Shown piece after piece: positions 8,137-16,791 of a stretch of DNA of 64,000 bases. Location of the stretch: the NCBI GenBank assembly GCA_963727845.1, contig CAVSHI010000003.1, positions 806,001 to 870,000 of the forward strand. Reading direction: 5' to 3'. A model generated the notes under the pieces. The model did no database searches. It was not told where the DNA came from and saw only the letters and a program-made list of their open reading frames with translations. Origin of the DNA: JBEKTW01 sp963727845. GTDB taxonomy: Bacteria; Bacteroidota; Ignavibacteria; UBA10030; SZUA-254. Each line of letters opens with the position of its first letter. Positions within the stretch are counted from its first letter, which is position 1. The position numbers were made by a program, and so were the translations under genes.

Positions 8137-9264
8137 TCATTCGGCTGCGATGATGTTTCCGATGGCGCGACTGAACCGTGGCAGGTTGCTATCCTCATCG
8201 GACAATTTCAAATATTTCCTGAAGAAATCAACTGGCCCCCGGACAATGGTTTCAACGAGTGCGGTTCTCCCCATCCTGAGGTCGATTTCTCTCGCCATGA
8301 CCATGCCGGCCATTGCTCCGTAATTATCCCGGTATCCGCTCAGGTTGGCCGTTCGAATAAGTTCCGATGCCCGTGATGGGGAAAGGTTGTCAGAGAGCAG
8401 TTCCGTCGCATTCGCGTTGAACGTCGAAAAGACCTCCCTCGTTCTATTGTACCAGTCTCTGGGCAGGTTCCCATGTCCGAGTTGGTCGAGAGAAAGATAG
8501 TAGGCGATGCCTTCATTCTGCGTCAGATCGATTAACTCATGGAACGGCCTGTTGTGTGTCGCATAGTAACGCTTCCACGCTGACGAATTTTCTTTGTAGG
8601 CACCGAAGGCAGCGTGAAACACCTCGTGCGCCGTTACGCCCAGAAGGGAAACGAAACGTTCATTGAGCGTCTGGCCATAATTGACAGCGTGGGCAAGATT
8701 GATGACGATGGTCAACTCACCCTCCCCACCGCCGACAAATTGGGGCACATCTCCGTGCCAGATGATCCGGCGGACATACGCATCGACGTTTTCGTGGCCG
8801 AACCCAACGACGTAGACCGGGATAGTCAAAGAAATATCCGCATCCTGCGGGAAGATCTGCTCGACAGTAGCAACAACTCTGCGATTAAAGTTTTGCTTCT
8901 TCATTTCCCCGAGAAGCTCCTTGATGCTCACGATGTTCTTCCGCGCTTCTTCAAGATGATAGATGTTGTCCCGCATGAAGTCGTGGTATCTCAGCGAATC
9001 GAGGGATGATTGGAGCCGCGCGGTTACGGAACCGCTGTTTGCGATTAATCCCGTTGTCGACGCGGCGACTAGGCTGCCGCGCAGGCCTGCCAATTCCTGT
9101 GTGCTCACGAAGCGATCTTCGTAGAGTTCGACACACTGTTCAGCGACATCAAAATTCAATCGCAAGTCGACATTGAACTTTGGGTTGGTTTGGGCCATAG
9201 CAATGGGCCCAACCATGTGCCCCAACAGAATAAGCAAAGCAAGCAGACAAAGAGCCAAATTCAT
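8137..9264 (-). CDS. Secreted HExxH metalloprotease-like protein (DUF5700-like)
   Basis: Starting at the Met encoded at 9264 gives a normal signal peptide (MNLALCLLALLILL, ending in IAMAQ) and a mature protein of about 350 residues. Further upstream the same frame only translates palindromic repeat DNA. HEVFH at residues 213-217 with downstream NEG (Glu about 251) forms a gluzincin-type zinc site. This combination resembles the putative zinc-protease family DUF5700 in Bacteroidota. Substrate unknown, probably periplasmic or outside the cell. It ends three bases before the Cys-rich gene. The alternative Met at 9279 is possible. Confidence 0.7.
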   Translation of the reverse strand: MNLALCLLALLILLGHMVGPIAMAQTNPKFNVDLRLNFDVAEQCVELYEDRFVSTQELAGLRGSLVAASTTGLIANSGSVTARLQSSLDSLRYHDFMRDNIYHLEEARKNIVSIKELLGEMKKQNFNRRVVATVEQIFPQDADISLTIPVYVVGFGHENVDAYVRRIIWHGDVPQFVGGGEGELTIVINLAHAVNYGQTLNERFVSLLGVTAHEVFHAAFGAYKENSSAWKRYYATHNRPFHELIDLTQNEGIAYYLSLDQLGHGNLPRDWYNRTREVFSTFNANATELLSDNLSPSRASELIRTANLSGYRDNYGAMAGMVMAREIDLRMGRTALVETIVRGPVDFFRKYLKLSDEDSNLPRFSRAIGNIIAAE

Positions 9265-9304
9265 TGGGGGATAAATCATTCTGCAAGTTGCCAGTGACAT
9301 GAAG

Positions 9305-9440
9305 TCTGAGTCGTTTCCCTCAACTTTTAGCCTGTGAACAAACGCAGCGGCGTCTCTCGAATTGAAAACCGGATTGTGTCCCACGAGCTTTAGCTCGTGG
9401 ACGAAGGCGACGCCATGTCTCGCACGGAATTTTGAATCGC
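9305..9440. repeat. REP-like palindromes downstream of the RAYT gene
   Basis: A perfect 20-base palindrome, CCACGAGCTTTAGCTCGTGG, lies at 9381-9400. A more decayed copy of the same unit precedes it at about 9312-9365 (CAACTTTTAGCCTGTG... then GCGGCGTCTCTCG). Both units read in frame as a repeated AFVHxLKL peptide, which explains the false N-terminal extension of the protease frame. The stem resembles the CACGAG/CTCGTG hairpins on the other side of the transposase gene at 10122-10249 and the isolated palindrome at 29761-29780. Confidence 0.75.
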
Positions 9441-9450
9441 ACTTCACGAG

Positions 9451-10107
9451 TCACCTGTATCCTTCTTTTACATAGCTCCATTTCCACTCTTCGGGCGTAC
9501 TCGTTATCCCTGCAACGACGGAATTGTACAACACGTAATCAATAATTCGTCTCAATTCCTGGCCGCAACGCACGACATGGTCGTAACTTTCATGGTGCCA
9601 GAAGCTTCCACTCCTGTCAAGCAACTGATTTGCCCGACGTGAGGTGCGTCCCTTCAGGAGTCGCAAGATGCGCGTCAACCTGAATCGATTGTTCTGGGTA
9701 TTGCCCTGCGGTTCAGACGTTGGCTCAAACCCGCGCAGATCAATCACCATGTGGACATGATTTGGCATAATGGTATAAGCTATCAAACTATAGAGTTTAT
9801 CATCCATGTCGTGCATCTCCTTTGCAACCAATCCCGCTACTGCAGGATCGTTCAACCAATGCGGACCGTTCTTAGCCTTCTCCAGGAACGCAGTATATCC
9901 ATCAACGTACTTCTTCGGCAACTCTCCCCGACACCGACCATGCATCCCGTTTATGAGAACTCTTCTCTTCTCCACCGGATCGTCGACCAATGCCTTGAGG
10001 ACATTCTTCGGTAACGATTCCGCTAATCGGAATGTGACGAAGAAAACTGCTTCAGCCGGCTGATAGTGCGGCAAATGCCGCCGATAATATGTGTTGTCCT
10101 CCCCCAT
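9451..10107 (-). mobile_element. REP-associated tyrosine transposase (RAYT, Y1/IS200-like)
   Basis: With a start at 10107 (MGEDNTYYRRHLPHY) the product has 218 residues. It carries the Y1 transposase HUH-type motif in IMPNHVHMVID (His117, His119) and a following FWHHESYDHVVR segment whose Tyr175 is the candidate nucleophile. The N-terminal YRRHLPHYQP and the overall length fit the TnpA_REP (RAYT) subgroup rather than classical IS200. RAYTs process single-stranded REP hairpins in the bacteria studied. Here both flanks carry such hairpins, with no insertion-sequence ends or target duplication visible. The longer frame from 10182 runs through the repeats and is rejected. Confidence 0.85.
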
Positions 10108-10121
10108 ATCGCAACCCTGTG

Positions 10122-10249
10122 TCACGAGCTTCATCTCGTGAACATGGCCAATTGCATCCTCTCGAACTGAAGTTCGAGACACATCTCACGAGCTTCATCT
10201 CGTGAACATGGCCAATCGCAACCCCTCGAACTGAAGTTCGAGACACATC
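10122..10249. repeat. Two tandem 64-base REP-like units, each with two hairpins
   Basis: Unit 1 (10122-10185) and unit 2 (10186-10249) are nearly identical. Each has hairpin A, CACGAG-CTTCAT-CTCGTG (10123-10140 and 10187-10204), then about 20 bases including CATGGCCAAT, then hairpin B, CTCGAACT-GA-AGTTCGAG (10161-10178 and 10225-10242), then ACACAT. They fill the gap between the hutU stop and the RAYT start. The paired-hairpin design is that of a BIME. Confidence 0.85.
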
Positions 10250-10256
10250 CTTCGAG

Positions 10257-11921
10257 CTAAGATTCGGGATGCATCGGGATTTTCACCCCGAACTTCTTGG
10301 CGTTTTCAATCGCCCGATCGTAACCTGCATCTGCATGCCGCACAATACCCATTCCGGGGTCGTAGGTTAACACCCGCTCCAGCCGTCGTTCGGCCTCTTT
10401 AGTCCCGTCGGCAACAACCACCATACCCGCGTGAATCGACATCCCGATGCCGACACCACCGCCATGGTGTACGCTTACCCAACTGGCGCCGCCAACAGCG
10501 TTGAGCAGCGCGTTCAGTATGGGCCAATCGGCAATGGCGTCGCTTCCATCCTTCATCTTTTCCGTCTCGCGGTTCGGCGATGCAACCGAACCACAGTCGA
10601 GATGGTCTCTTCCAATAACAATCGGGGCTTTAATCTCACCGCGGGCGACGAAGCTATTGAAGATTTTTCCCATCTTCGCCCGTTCGCCGTAACCGAGCCA
10701 GCATATGCGCGAGGGCAGACCCTGGAACTTCACTTGCTTCTGCGCCTTCTCAATCCATCGGCAGAGGGGCTTGTTCTCCGGAAATGTTTCGAGAATAGCA
10801 CGATCGGTTCTGTAGATGTCTTCCGGATCTCCGGAGAGCGCCGCCCAACGGAATGGACCTTTCCCGTCGCAGAACAGGGGACGAATGTATTCGGGCACGA
10901 AGCCTGGGATCTCGAACGCGTTTTCCACGCCGCTCGCGAGCGCTTCGCCCCTGATATTGTTGCCGTAATCGAACGTCACAGCGCCGCGTTTCTTCAATTC
11001 AAGCATGGCCCGCACATGTTCGACAATGGAAGCTCTCGCCATGGCAATGTATTTCTCCGGTTTCATTTTTCGAAGCGCAAGCGCTTCATCATACGGAATA
11101 CCGTGCGGGACGTAGCCGTTGAGAGTATCATGAGCCGAGGTCTGGTCGGTAAGAACGTCCGGTGTGATTCCCCGACGAACAAGCTCCGGTAAGACGTTGG
11201 CTGCATTCCCGAGAAGAGCAACTGACACCGGTTCTTTCTTCAATTGTCCATCGTTAATCCATTGAAGCGCTTCATCGAGGCTCTTCGTTGTCTTATCGAC
11301 ATACTTTGTATCCAATCGCTTTTCAATTCTCAGGGGATCCACTTCAACCGCGAGGCACGCCGCGCCGTTCATTGTGGCCGCGAGCGGCTGTGCGCCACCC
11401 ATGCCTCCGAGGCCGGAAGTGAGTAAGAATCTTCCGGCGAGCGAACCATGGAAGTACTTTTCACCCGCAGCCGCGAATGTCTCGTATGTTCCCTGCAAAA
11501 TCCCCTGCGTGCCGATGTAGATCCAACTGCCCGCTGTCATCTGTCCGTACATCGTAAGGCCCAGCGCTTCGAGCCGCCGAAATTCATCCCATGTTGCCCA
11601 GTGGGGAACCAGCATTGCATTGGAGATGAGCACGCGCGGCGCATCGGGGTACGTCTTGAAAACGCCCACGGGCTTTCCGGATTGGACGAGAAGAGTTTCA
11701 TCGTTCCCAAGAGTTTTGAGAGTTCGGACGATGGCCTCGTAGCATTCCCAGTTGCGCGCTGCTTTTCCCGTGCCGCCGTATACTATAAGTTCATCCGGCT
11801 TTTCTGCGACTTCAGCATCAAGATTGTTCATCAACATCCGCATCGCCGCTTCCTGCAGCCAGCCTTTGCAACTGAGTTGGGTACCGTGTGGGGCTTTGAT
11901 ATTAGTGTGGTGGTCTGTCAT
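10257..11921 (-). CDS. hutU: Urocanate hydratase
   Basis: The start at 11921 (MTDHHTNIKAPHG) gives 554 residues, the usual length for urocanase; the in-frame Met at 11933 is less typical. GLGGMGGAQPLAATMNGA at about 170-187 is the NAD+ binding segment. The late RICWLGYGERAKMG segment contains the active-site cysteine region. The enzyme uses tightly bound NAD+ as an electrophile to turn urocanate into imidazolonepropionate in the cytoplasm. Its product is the substrate of HutI encoded 3 kb downstream on the same strand. No hutH is present in the window, so the ammonia-lyase step must be encoded elsewhere. Confidence 0.95.
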   Translation of the reverse strand: MTDHHTNIKAPHGTQLSCKGWLQEAAMRMLMNNLDAEVAEKPDELIVYGGTGKAARNWECYEAIVRTLKTLGNDETLLVQSGKPVGVFKTYPDAPRVLISNAMLVPHWATWDEFRRLEALGLTMYGQMTAGSWIYIGTQGILQGTYETFAAAGEKYFHGSLAGRFLLTSGLGGMGGAQPLAATMNGAACLAVEVDPLRIEKRLDTKYVDKTTKSLDEALQWINDGQLKKEPVSVALLGNAANVLPELVRRGITPDVLTDQTSAHDTLNGYVPHGIPYDEALALRKMKPEKYIAMARASIVEHVRAMLELKKRGAVTFDYGNNIRGEALASGVENAFEIPGFVPEYIRPLFCDGKGPFRWAALSGDPEDIYRTDRAILETFPENKPLCRWIEKAQKQVKFQGLPSRICWLGYGERAKMGKIFNSFVARGEIKAPIVIGRDHLDCGSVASPNRETEKMKDGSDAIADWPILNALLNAVGGASWVSVHHGGGVGIGMSIHAGMVVVADGTKEAERRLERVLTYDPGMGIVRHADAGYDRAIENAKKFGVKIPMHPES

Positions 11922-11935
11922 TGTTTCTCCCAAAG

Positions 11936-11995
11936 GTCATTGCGATGGCGCCGACCTGTCCGCCGTCTTTTGGGCGGAAGGCGCCAGAAGCAATC
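11936..11995. repeat. Left copy of dispersed palindromic repeat at the GIY-YIG gene
   Basis: The sequence runs GTCATTGCGA, then a hairpin GGCGCC-N6-TCCGCC-N8-GGCGGA-AGGCGCC at 11947-11985, then AGAAGCAATC. An inverted partner is at 12313-12435. The GTCATTGCGA...GAAGCAATC frame recurs in decayed form at 34018-34118 and in a variant form at 35796-35879. Confidence 0.75.
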
Positions 11996-12000
11996 CGATG

Positions 12001-12288
12001 TTATAATTCATAGTACAAATCTCTCCAGTTCTTGTTCATTCGCTCCACGAGCTCAATCTTATCCTTCCGGGAACCGGCTTTGATTTGTTTCTCTCTCGCA
12101 ATCGCATTATACGAGTCTCGAAAAACTTCGTAGTAAACCAATTTGGTTATATTGTAACGTTTTGTAAAACCATCAACCATTTTCTCTTTATGCTCAAATA
12201 CTCTTTTCAGCAAATTACTCGTCACGCCGGTGTATAGGACACTATTATGCTTGTTGGTCATGATATACACGTAGTACTGCTTGTCCAT
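12001..12288 (-). CDS. GIY-YIG nuclease superfamily protein
   Basis: This 95-residue protein consists of a single GIY-YIG domain: YYVYIMTN and LYTGVTSNLLKRVFEHK at the N-terminus (the two signature strands and the catalytic Arg), then FTKRYNITKLVYYEVF, AIAREKQIK with the catalytic Glu, and a basic C-terminus. It resembles the small UPF0213/YhbQ-like group. The family cuts DNA or is found in repair and mobile proteins; the true role of these stand-alone versions is not established. The gene is bracketed by inverted copies of one palindromic repeat and sits between hutU and the M14 peptidase, so it may be part of a mobile unit. Confidence 0.85.
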   Translation of the reverse strand: MDKQYYVYIMTNKHNSVLYTGVTSNLLKRVFEHKEKMVDGFTKRYNITKLVYYEVFRDSYNAIAREKQIKAGSRKDKIELVERMNKNWRDLYYEL

Positions 12289-12312
12289 AATCGTGCTCTC
12301 AACAGGCCGTCA

Positions 12313-12435
12313 GATTGTGAGCGCCTTCCGCCTACGCTTCGGCGGACAAGATGGCGCCATGGCGCGCCGCGCCACTTCGTCATCCACCTCCCGCCAAGAA
12401 CATGGCGACCAAGTCGGTGGATTCCTCGCAATGAC
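12313..12435. repeat. Right, inverted copy of the repeat at the GIY-YIG gene
   Basis: In reverse orientation to 11936-11995: GATTG at 12313, hairpin AGCGCC-TTCCGCC-N8-GGCGGA-N6-GGCGCC at 12320-12358, an inserted GC-rich stretch with CATGGCG repeats, then TCGCAATGAC at 12426-12435. The stems and spacer lengths match the left copy exactly, with differences confined to loops and the first stem base. Confidence 0.75.
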
Positions 12436-12441
12436 ACTAGG

Positions 12442-15069
12442 CTACTCATCCGCCGTCATAGTGACGTTTCGAATGCTCGGCATCAACAAAACGCTGTTCA
12501 GAAATACCTTGTTAAGGCTTTCCCAGAATAGCCGGAAGTTCGGGTCATCGGCGAACAGGATAATATTTCCCGAGCCGAGCTGTTCGTGAATGAGGAATGG
12601 AGTATCTTCCAGCTTCTTCTCGTTCTCCTTCGACATGTACCCGCTCAACCGCGGCGATTTCGTATAGATGCCTACATTATACCCTTTTCCGCTCAACTCG
12701 AAGGCCGTACCGGATGTCTTGAAAACTGCTATGCTCGTATCATAGCCAAACCCCAGGGGATGAGAGATATCCAGTTTTACACGCACCATCGTCCCCGGGA
12801 TGGAGGCCAGTCGATTTTTTCGTTCGCGTTCTTCGACCGTCATACGCTTCTGCAATTCCTCCTCGGAGAGCTTTCCATCCTTGCCTCCGGCAGTATCCTT
12901 CTTCTCTTCCTTGAACTTTACGCTTGCGATTTTTCCTACGCTCGCCGAAGCAAACGCCGCCCCTCCTTCAATGCCGATAAATGCCCCGCCGCCCGCGATC
13001 CATGTCTTGATTTTTTGAATCACATTTGAATCAAGCTGATTTTGATATCCTTTTCCGTCTGCGTTGTTGTCCGGGGCAACGAGCGCCGTGTAATCGTGAA
13101 GGTCCGCATTCCGGAGTTGAGCAACCTTCATGGGAACAAAATCGATCCCGTACTGCATGTCGAACATTGCCCAGATTGCGCCGTATGATTCGGAATTCAC
13201 CGGTGAGCCGGTAAGGACAATAATTCTCGGCTTCTTCAACTTCACGACCCGGTCCGAACCGAGATTGATACCGCTTTGAGTGAAACCACTATTTGACGAG
13301 TAGACCTTCAGCGAGAACTTCTGTGAAAGTTGTTTCATGCGCTCGTCAAGGTCGGGTTTATTTTCATGTACAAAGACAACGATTGTTCCGCGCGAAAACG
13401 AATCGCCGTTCAGGCTGAATGGCTTCATTGACACATGCGCTTTGTAATCATTCTGGAGCAGCCAGGCCAGCGCCCTGACAGCATCGTTGGAATTCCACTT
13501 GAAGAGATAGGCATAGGACGCTGTTCCGCCGATGATATCGCCGCGGGGGAACTCAATCTCCTCGACTTTTTTTGTCGGCACGTTTATCGATTTCCCGCTC
13601 CAATACGCTTCTACTCCATATGCAACCGGGAGCGCCCAGGCTGAGATATCATAAAAAAAGGTGTCGCTCATCGCCGGTTCTTGCTCCATCAGCGCCATAA
13701 TCAAGTGCTTTGCGGGTTGATCGAGCGGGATGATGTAGCTTCCCTGCGGAAATTTCCTGGTGACCGGCTTCGCCGAGAAGTATGTCGACACACCCTCCGC
13801 TGAGAACTCTTTTTCTGATTGCAGCAGTTCAATACCCTGGTCTTTCAGGAGCGAAGCCACTCGGGCCGCCTGAGCCGGGCCGGAAGTCGGGTCGACAATG
13901 AAGGATCTCACCGGTCCCGATTTCCCCTCCTCAATACCGTCTTTGAAGAATTGATAAAAATCGCGGAGGCGTTTTTCCTTCTGTTCCGATGTGGCTTTCA
14001 ACGTCGCGAAGGATGTTGTCGAATGGTGTTCGAGTCGATCCTTCAACGTCAGAACGGTCTCGTCGGTGCGTTTGACCCTGACGCCCACATTCCCTGCCTG
14101 CTCGTAGGTCATGCCGATTGCACCGCTCAGTGAGGGCCAGGAATCCCCGTACCCCGGGTAAAAAAAGTCAAATTCTTCACCTGTCCAATAATTCCACCCC
14201 TTGGCATCGAAGGCTGCGGCATTTGCCTTGCCGTAAATTTCACCCCACTCCACGGTGCTCTTTGGAAAATTCTTGTTGATCGGTTTGAAGGAGGGGAAGA
14301 AGAAGTACGAGCTGTTGTATCCCATCTCATGAAAGTCGACAACCACTTGCGGCTTCCATTCCTGATATACTTTGACGCGCGCCCGGCTCTCCTTTTGCGT
14401 CAGCCAGGCCCAGTCACGATTGAGGTCGAAAAGGTAATGGTTCGTTCTGCCGGACGGCCAATCTTCATTATGTTCGACGGCGTTCCTGTCCTCGACCGGC
14501 CGCGCGCCCGAATGCGTCAATTCAAAGTTGACATAACGCTCGTGTCCGTCCGGATTCAACAGGGGGTCGATCACGATGACCAGGTTCTTTAACAACGATT
14601 GAACCTCTTCGTCATTGCGTGAAACGAGCTGGTACAGCACGTTGAGCGCGGCTTCCGAGCTTGACGCTTCATTCCCGTGGACTCCATAAGAGAGCCACAC
14701 AATAGCAGGACTTGATTTGATGATCCTGTCGGATTCCGCCTCGGAAATTATTCTCGGGTCCGCTAACTTCCGGATATCCGACTTGATCTCCTGAAGCCGG
14801 GCGAGATTCTCCGGAGAGCTGACCACCGCCAGATAGAGTTTTCTGCCCTCGTAGGTCTCTCCGTACGAAAGCACCTGTAATCGATCCTTCGCTGCATCGC
14901 GAAGGGCAAACAGATATTTCTCGATGCCCGCGTGAGATGTATATTTGTGACCGAGTTCGTACCCGAGAACTTGTTTTGGCGACGGAACAGCCTGGTTCGC
15001 CGGCGGCTGCGCAAGCAGACTGCCGTACACAAGCGCGAGAAGCAGGAGAATTTGTTTCATTCGATTCAC
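12442..15069 (-). CDS. Secreted M14-family zinc carboxypeptidase
   Basis: The 875-residue protein has a signal peptide (MNRMKQILLLLALVYGSLLAQ). The M14 catalytic domain follows with zinc ligands His131 and Glu134 (HGNE) and His246 (DFHEMG), and the probable catalytic Glu322 in MTYEQAG. The C-terminal 450 residues are beta-rich and end in a domain resembling a glutamine-amidotransferase-like fold (APDNNADG, GGGAFIGIEGG). This layout is common in large Bacteroidota M14 peptidases. It should trim C-terminal residues from peptides in the periplasm or outside. Its start overlaps the ridA-like stop by four bases (ATGA), so the two are coupled. Confidence 0.88.
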   Translation of the reverse strand: MNRMKQILLLLALVYGSLLAQPPANQAVPSPKQVLGYELGHKYTSHAGIEKYLFALRDAAKDRLQVLSYGETYEGRKLYLAVVSSPENLARLQEIKSDIRKLADPRIISEAESDRIIKSSPAIVWLSYGVHGNEASSSEAALNVLYQLVSRNDEEVQSLLKNLVIVIDPLLNPDGHERYVNFELTHSGARPVEDRNAVEHNEDWPSGRTNHYLFDLNRDWAWLTQKESRARVKVYQEWKPQVVVDFHEMGYNSSYFFFPSFKPINKNFPKSTVEWGEIYGKANAAAFDAKGWNYWTGEEFDFFYPGYGDSWPSLSGAIGMTYEQAGNVGVRVKRTDETVLTLKDRLEHHSTTSFATLKATSEQKEKRLRDFYQFFKDGIEEGKSGPVRSFIVDPTSGPAQAARVASLLKDQGIELLQSEKEFSAEGVSTYFSAKPVTRKFPQGSYIIPLDQPAKHLIMALMEQEPAMSDTFFYDISAWALPVAYGVEAYWSGKSINVPTKKVEEIEFPRGDIIGGTASYAYLFKWNSNDAVRALAWLLQNDYKAHVSMKPFSLNGDSFSRGTIVVFVHENKPDLDERMKQLSQKFSLKVYSSNSGFTQSGINLGSDRVVKLKKPRIIVLTGSPVNSESYGAIWAMFDMQYGIDFVPMKVAQLRNADLHDYTALVAPDNNADGKGYQNQLDSNVIQKIKTWIAGGGAFIGIEGGAAFASASVGKIASVKFKEEKKDTAGGKDGKLSEEELQKRMTVEERERKNRLASIPGTMVRVKLDISHPLGFGYDTSIAVFKTSGTAFELSGKGYNVGIYTKSPRLSGYMSKENEKKLEDTPFLIHEQLGSGNIILFADDPNFRLFWESLNKVFLNSVLLMPSIRNVTMTADE

Positions 15070-15560
15070 TTCGATTTATAGGCAATTGCTGAAATCTCGA
15101 CATGCGCCTCGCGCGGCAACGCGGCCACCTGCACGGTCGCCCTTGCAGGATAGTTTCCCGCCTGGAAGTACCCGCCGTAGGTTGTATTCACCTTCGGGTA
15201 ATCCGCGATATCTTTCAGATAGATTGTCGTGGACACGACATCGCTGGAATCGAACCCGGCGTTATGCAATACCATCATAAGATTTTCGAGGGCCTGGCGG
15301 GTTTCAACTTCAATGTCTTTATTTTCCAGCAAGCCCGTTTGTTGATTAAGTGCGATTTGTCCCGAGACAAAAAGAAGGTTGCCGAGCTTCTGCGCAGGAC
15401 TATAGGGGCCAACGGTATACGCATCCAGCATCGCCGTGCGTTTCATAGCGGAGGCAAGTTCTTCTTTCACAATTACACGTATGCGGTCATCGTTGGTCTG
15501 GCACCCCTGAACAACGATACTCGATAACAACGCCAAGAATATGAGGCTTCTGTTGATCAT
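15066..15560 (-). CDS. Exported RidA/YjgF-family lipoprotein
   Basis: The 164-residue protein begins with a lipoprotein signal (LLSSIVVQGC, Cys20). A complete RidA domain follows from about residue 48: YSPAQKLGNLLFVSGQIA, the NLMMVLHNAGFDSSDVV segment, and PARATVQVAALPREAHVEI, which holds the conserved Arg. RidA proteins normally act in the cytoplasm, deaminating reactive enamines and imines. An anchored, exported copy is unusual and suggests a changed role, perhaps linked to the peptidase it overlaps by four bases. It lies 31 bases after the adenosine-specific kinase gene. Confidence 0.82.
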   Translation of the reverse strand: MINRSLIFLALLSSIVVQGCQTNDDRIRVIVKEELASAMKRTAMLDAYTVGPYSPAQKLGNLLFVSGQIALNQQTGLLENKDIEVETRQALENLMMVLHNAGFDSSDVVSTTIYLKDIADYPKVNTTYGGYFQAGNYPARATVQVAALPREAHVEISAIAYKSK

Positions 15561-15591
15561 AGCGGTCTCCTATACTTTAAGAAGTGATGGT

Positions 15592-16074
15592 TTACAATTT
15601 GTATCCTATCTTCCTCAAGAATTCTTTTCTCGATTTGATATCGGCTTCCGTTTCGATCCCTTTCGCTTTCACCCCGTCGATCACACCCATGATCCCCCGG
15701 CCCCGGTCCGTCTCTGCTACGACGACTTCGACGGGATTGGCGGTTGCACAGTAGATCGTGCACACCTCGGAGAGATTTTTGATCGCGTTGAGAATGTTGA
15801 GCGGGAATCCGCCCTCCATGAACAAAATAAAACAGTGCCCGCAGGAAATATTCAGCGCATTCTTCCTGGCGATATCCATGAGATTGCCGTCGTTTCCCGT
15901 AAATCGTACAAGTGCCGGCCCCGACGATTCGCAAAACGCAAGACCGAATTTCATACCGGGATTCGTGGCGACAACCGCTTCATGCATGTCCTCGACCGTC
16001 TTAATAAAATGTGCCTGACCGAGAATGAAATTCATATCGGTTGGTTTGTCTACGTCGACAATTTTCAGTTCCAT
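15592..16074 (-). CDS. Adenosine-specific kinase family protein (PF04008)
   Basis: The 160-residue protein matches the small family named adenosine-specific kinase from an archaeal structure. It contains FGLAFCESSGPALVRFTGND near residues 43-62, NISCGHCFILFMEGGFP and TIYCATANPVEVVVAET, all conserved blocks. No P-loop is present, as expected for this family, and the assigned activity rests on limited data. It is the first gene of the run with the exported RidA and M14 peptidase; the functional link is not obvious. It is preceded by 700 bases without genes on this strand. Confidence 0.8.
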   Translation of the reverse strand: MELKIVDVDKPTDMNFILGQAHFIKTVEDMHEAVVATNPGMKFGLAFCESSGPALVRFTGNDGNLMDIARKNALNISCGHCFILFMEGGFPLNILNAIKNLSEVCTIYCATANPVEVVVAETDRGRGIMGVIDGVKAKGIETEADIKSRKEFLRKIGYKL

Positions 16075-16791
16075 ATCATGCTCCTGTGTTCGTGATATCC
16101 CTGCTTATGCCGGAAGATTTTTCTCCTGGACCGGTTGTGCCATGCCTCAGCTCGATGAAGCCGCCCTAGAGCCAATCGAACATCACCAACTGCGGGTCGA
16201 AACCGACGGTTACAACTCTGAACGCCATTGGAGAAAACACCGAGTGAGCGGGCCGGCAGTTGAGATCCCCGGTGAGGCTCTCTGCGATGGACCACGTTTG
16301 ATTCATTAAGTCCGACGCCTTCAAGGTACGAATTTTTTCTGCCCAAAATCAAGCCGAATATTCGAATTTTCCGCTATTTTTCGGGAATCCCAGGGAAACG
16401 AAGGGAATTGACTTGCCTCTGGCGGGGAAAATTCGTATGTTTACAACACAAATAACAGTACACCGTTTTTGTCCCAAGGGCTCCATTGGAGCGTGTTGGG
16501 AGATGGTTTTGCCAATCGGAAAGAAGTGGTAAGGCCACGCTTTTAAGTTGTAGCTGCAGATGTAATTCCCGTGTTTGGTTCAGTCCTGCCTGAGGCGGGA
16601 CATTCTTTCGTTGAACACTCCACGAGATTCGTCATCGCTAGCTGAAGTACCGCTGACAGGCGATATTCCTGTTCAGAATTTCCGCACGTATGAACGCGCA
16701 CCTACAGCGGAGCTAATGAGTTAAAAGCCAAAAAGTTCTGGCGCGAAGCCTCGGGTACATTTTTATTGATCTATCTGAAAGGATGTTTTTC
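16075..16791. promoter_or_regulatory. Gene-free stretch; leader region of the cold-shock gene
   Basis: No convincing gene on either strand. A short stem-loop GTCCTGCC-TGA-GGCGGGAC is at 16583-16601. TTGACT at 16408-16413 with TATGTT at 16436 is a weak promoter-like pair whose 22-base gap fits Bacteroidota spacing better than sigma-70. If transcription starts near 16445, the cold-shock mRNA would have a leader of about 350 bases, in line with the long structured leaders of csp genes. Confidence 0.3.

Noticed and set aside
9265..9447. N-terminal extension of the metalloprotease frame with repeated AFVHxLKL peptide
   Set aside because: The peptide repeat is translated REP palindrome; a normal signal peptide begins at 9264.
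10122..10249. CRISPR array
   Set aside because: Only two tandem units with near-identical rather than unique spacers, each with internal hairpins; they are REP units.
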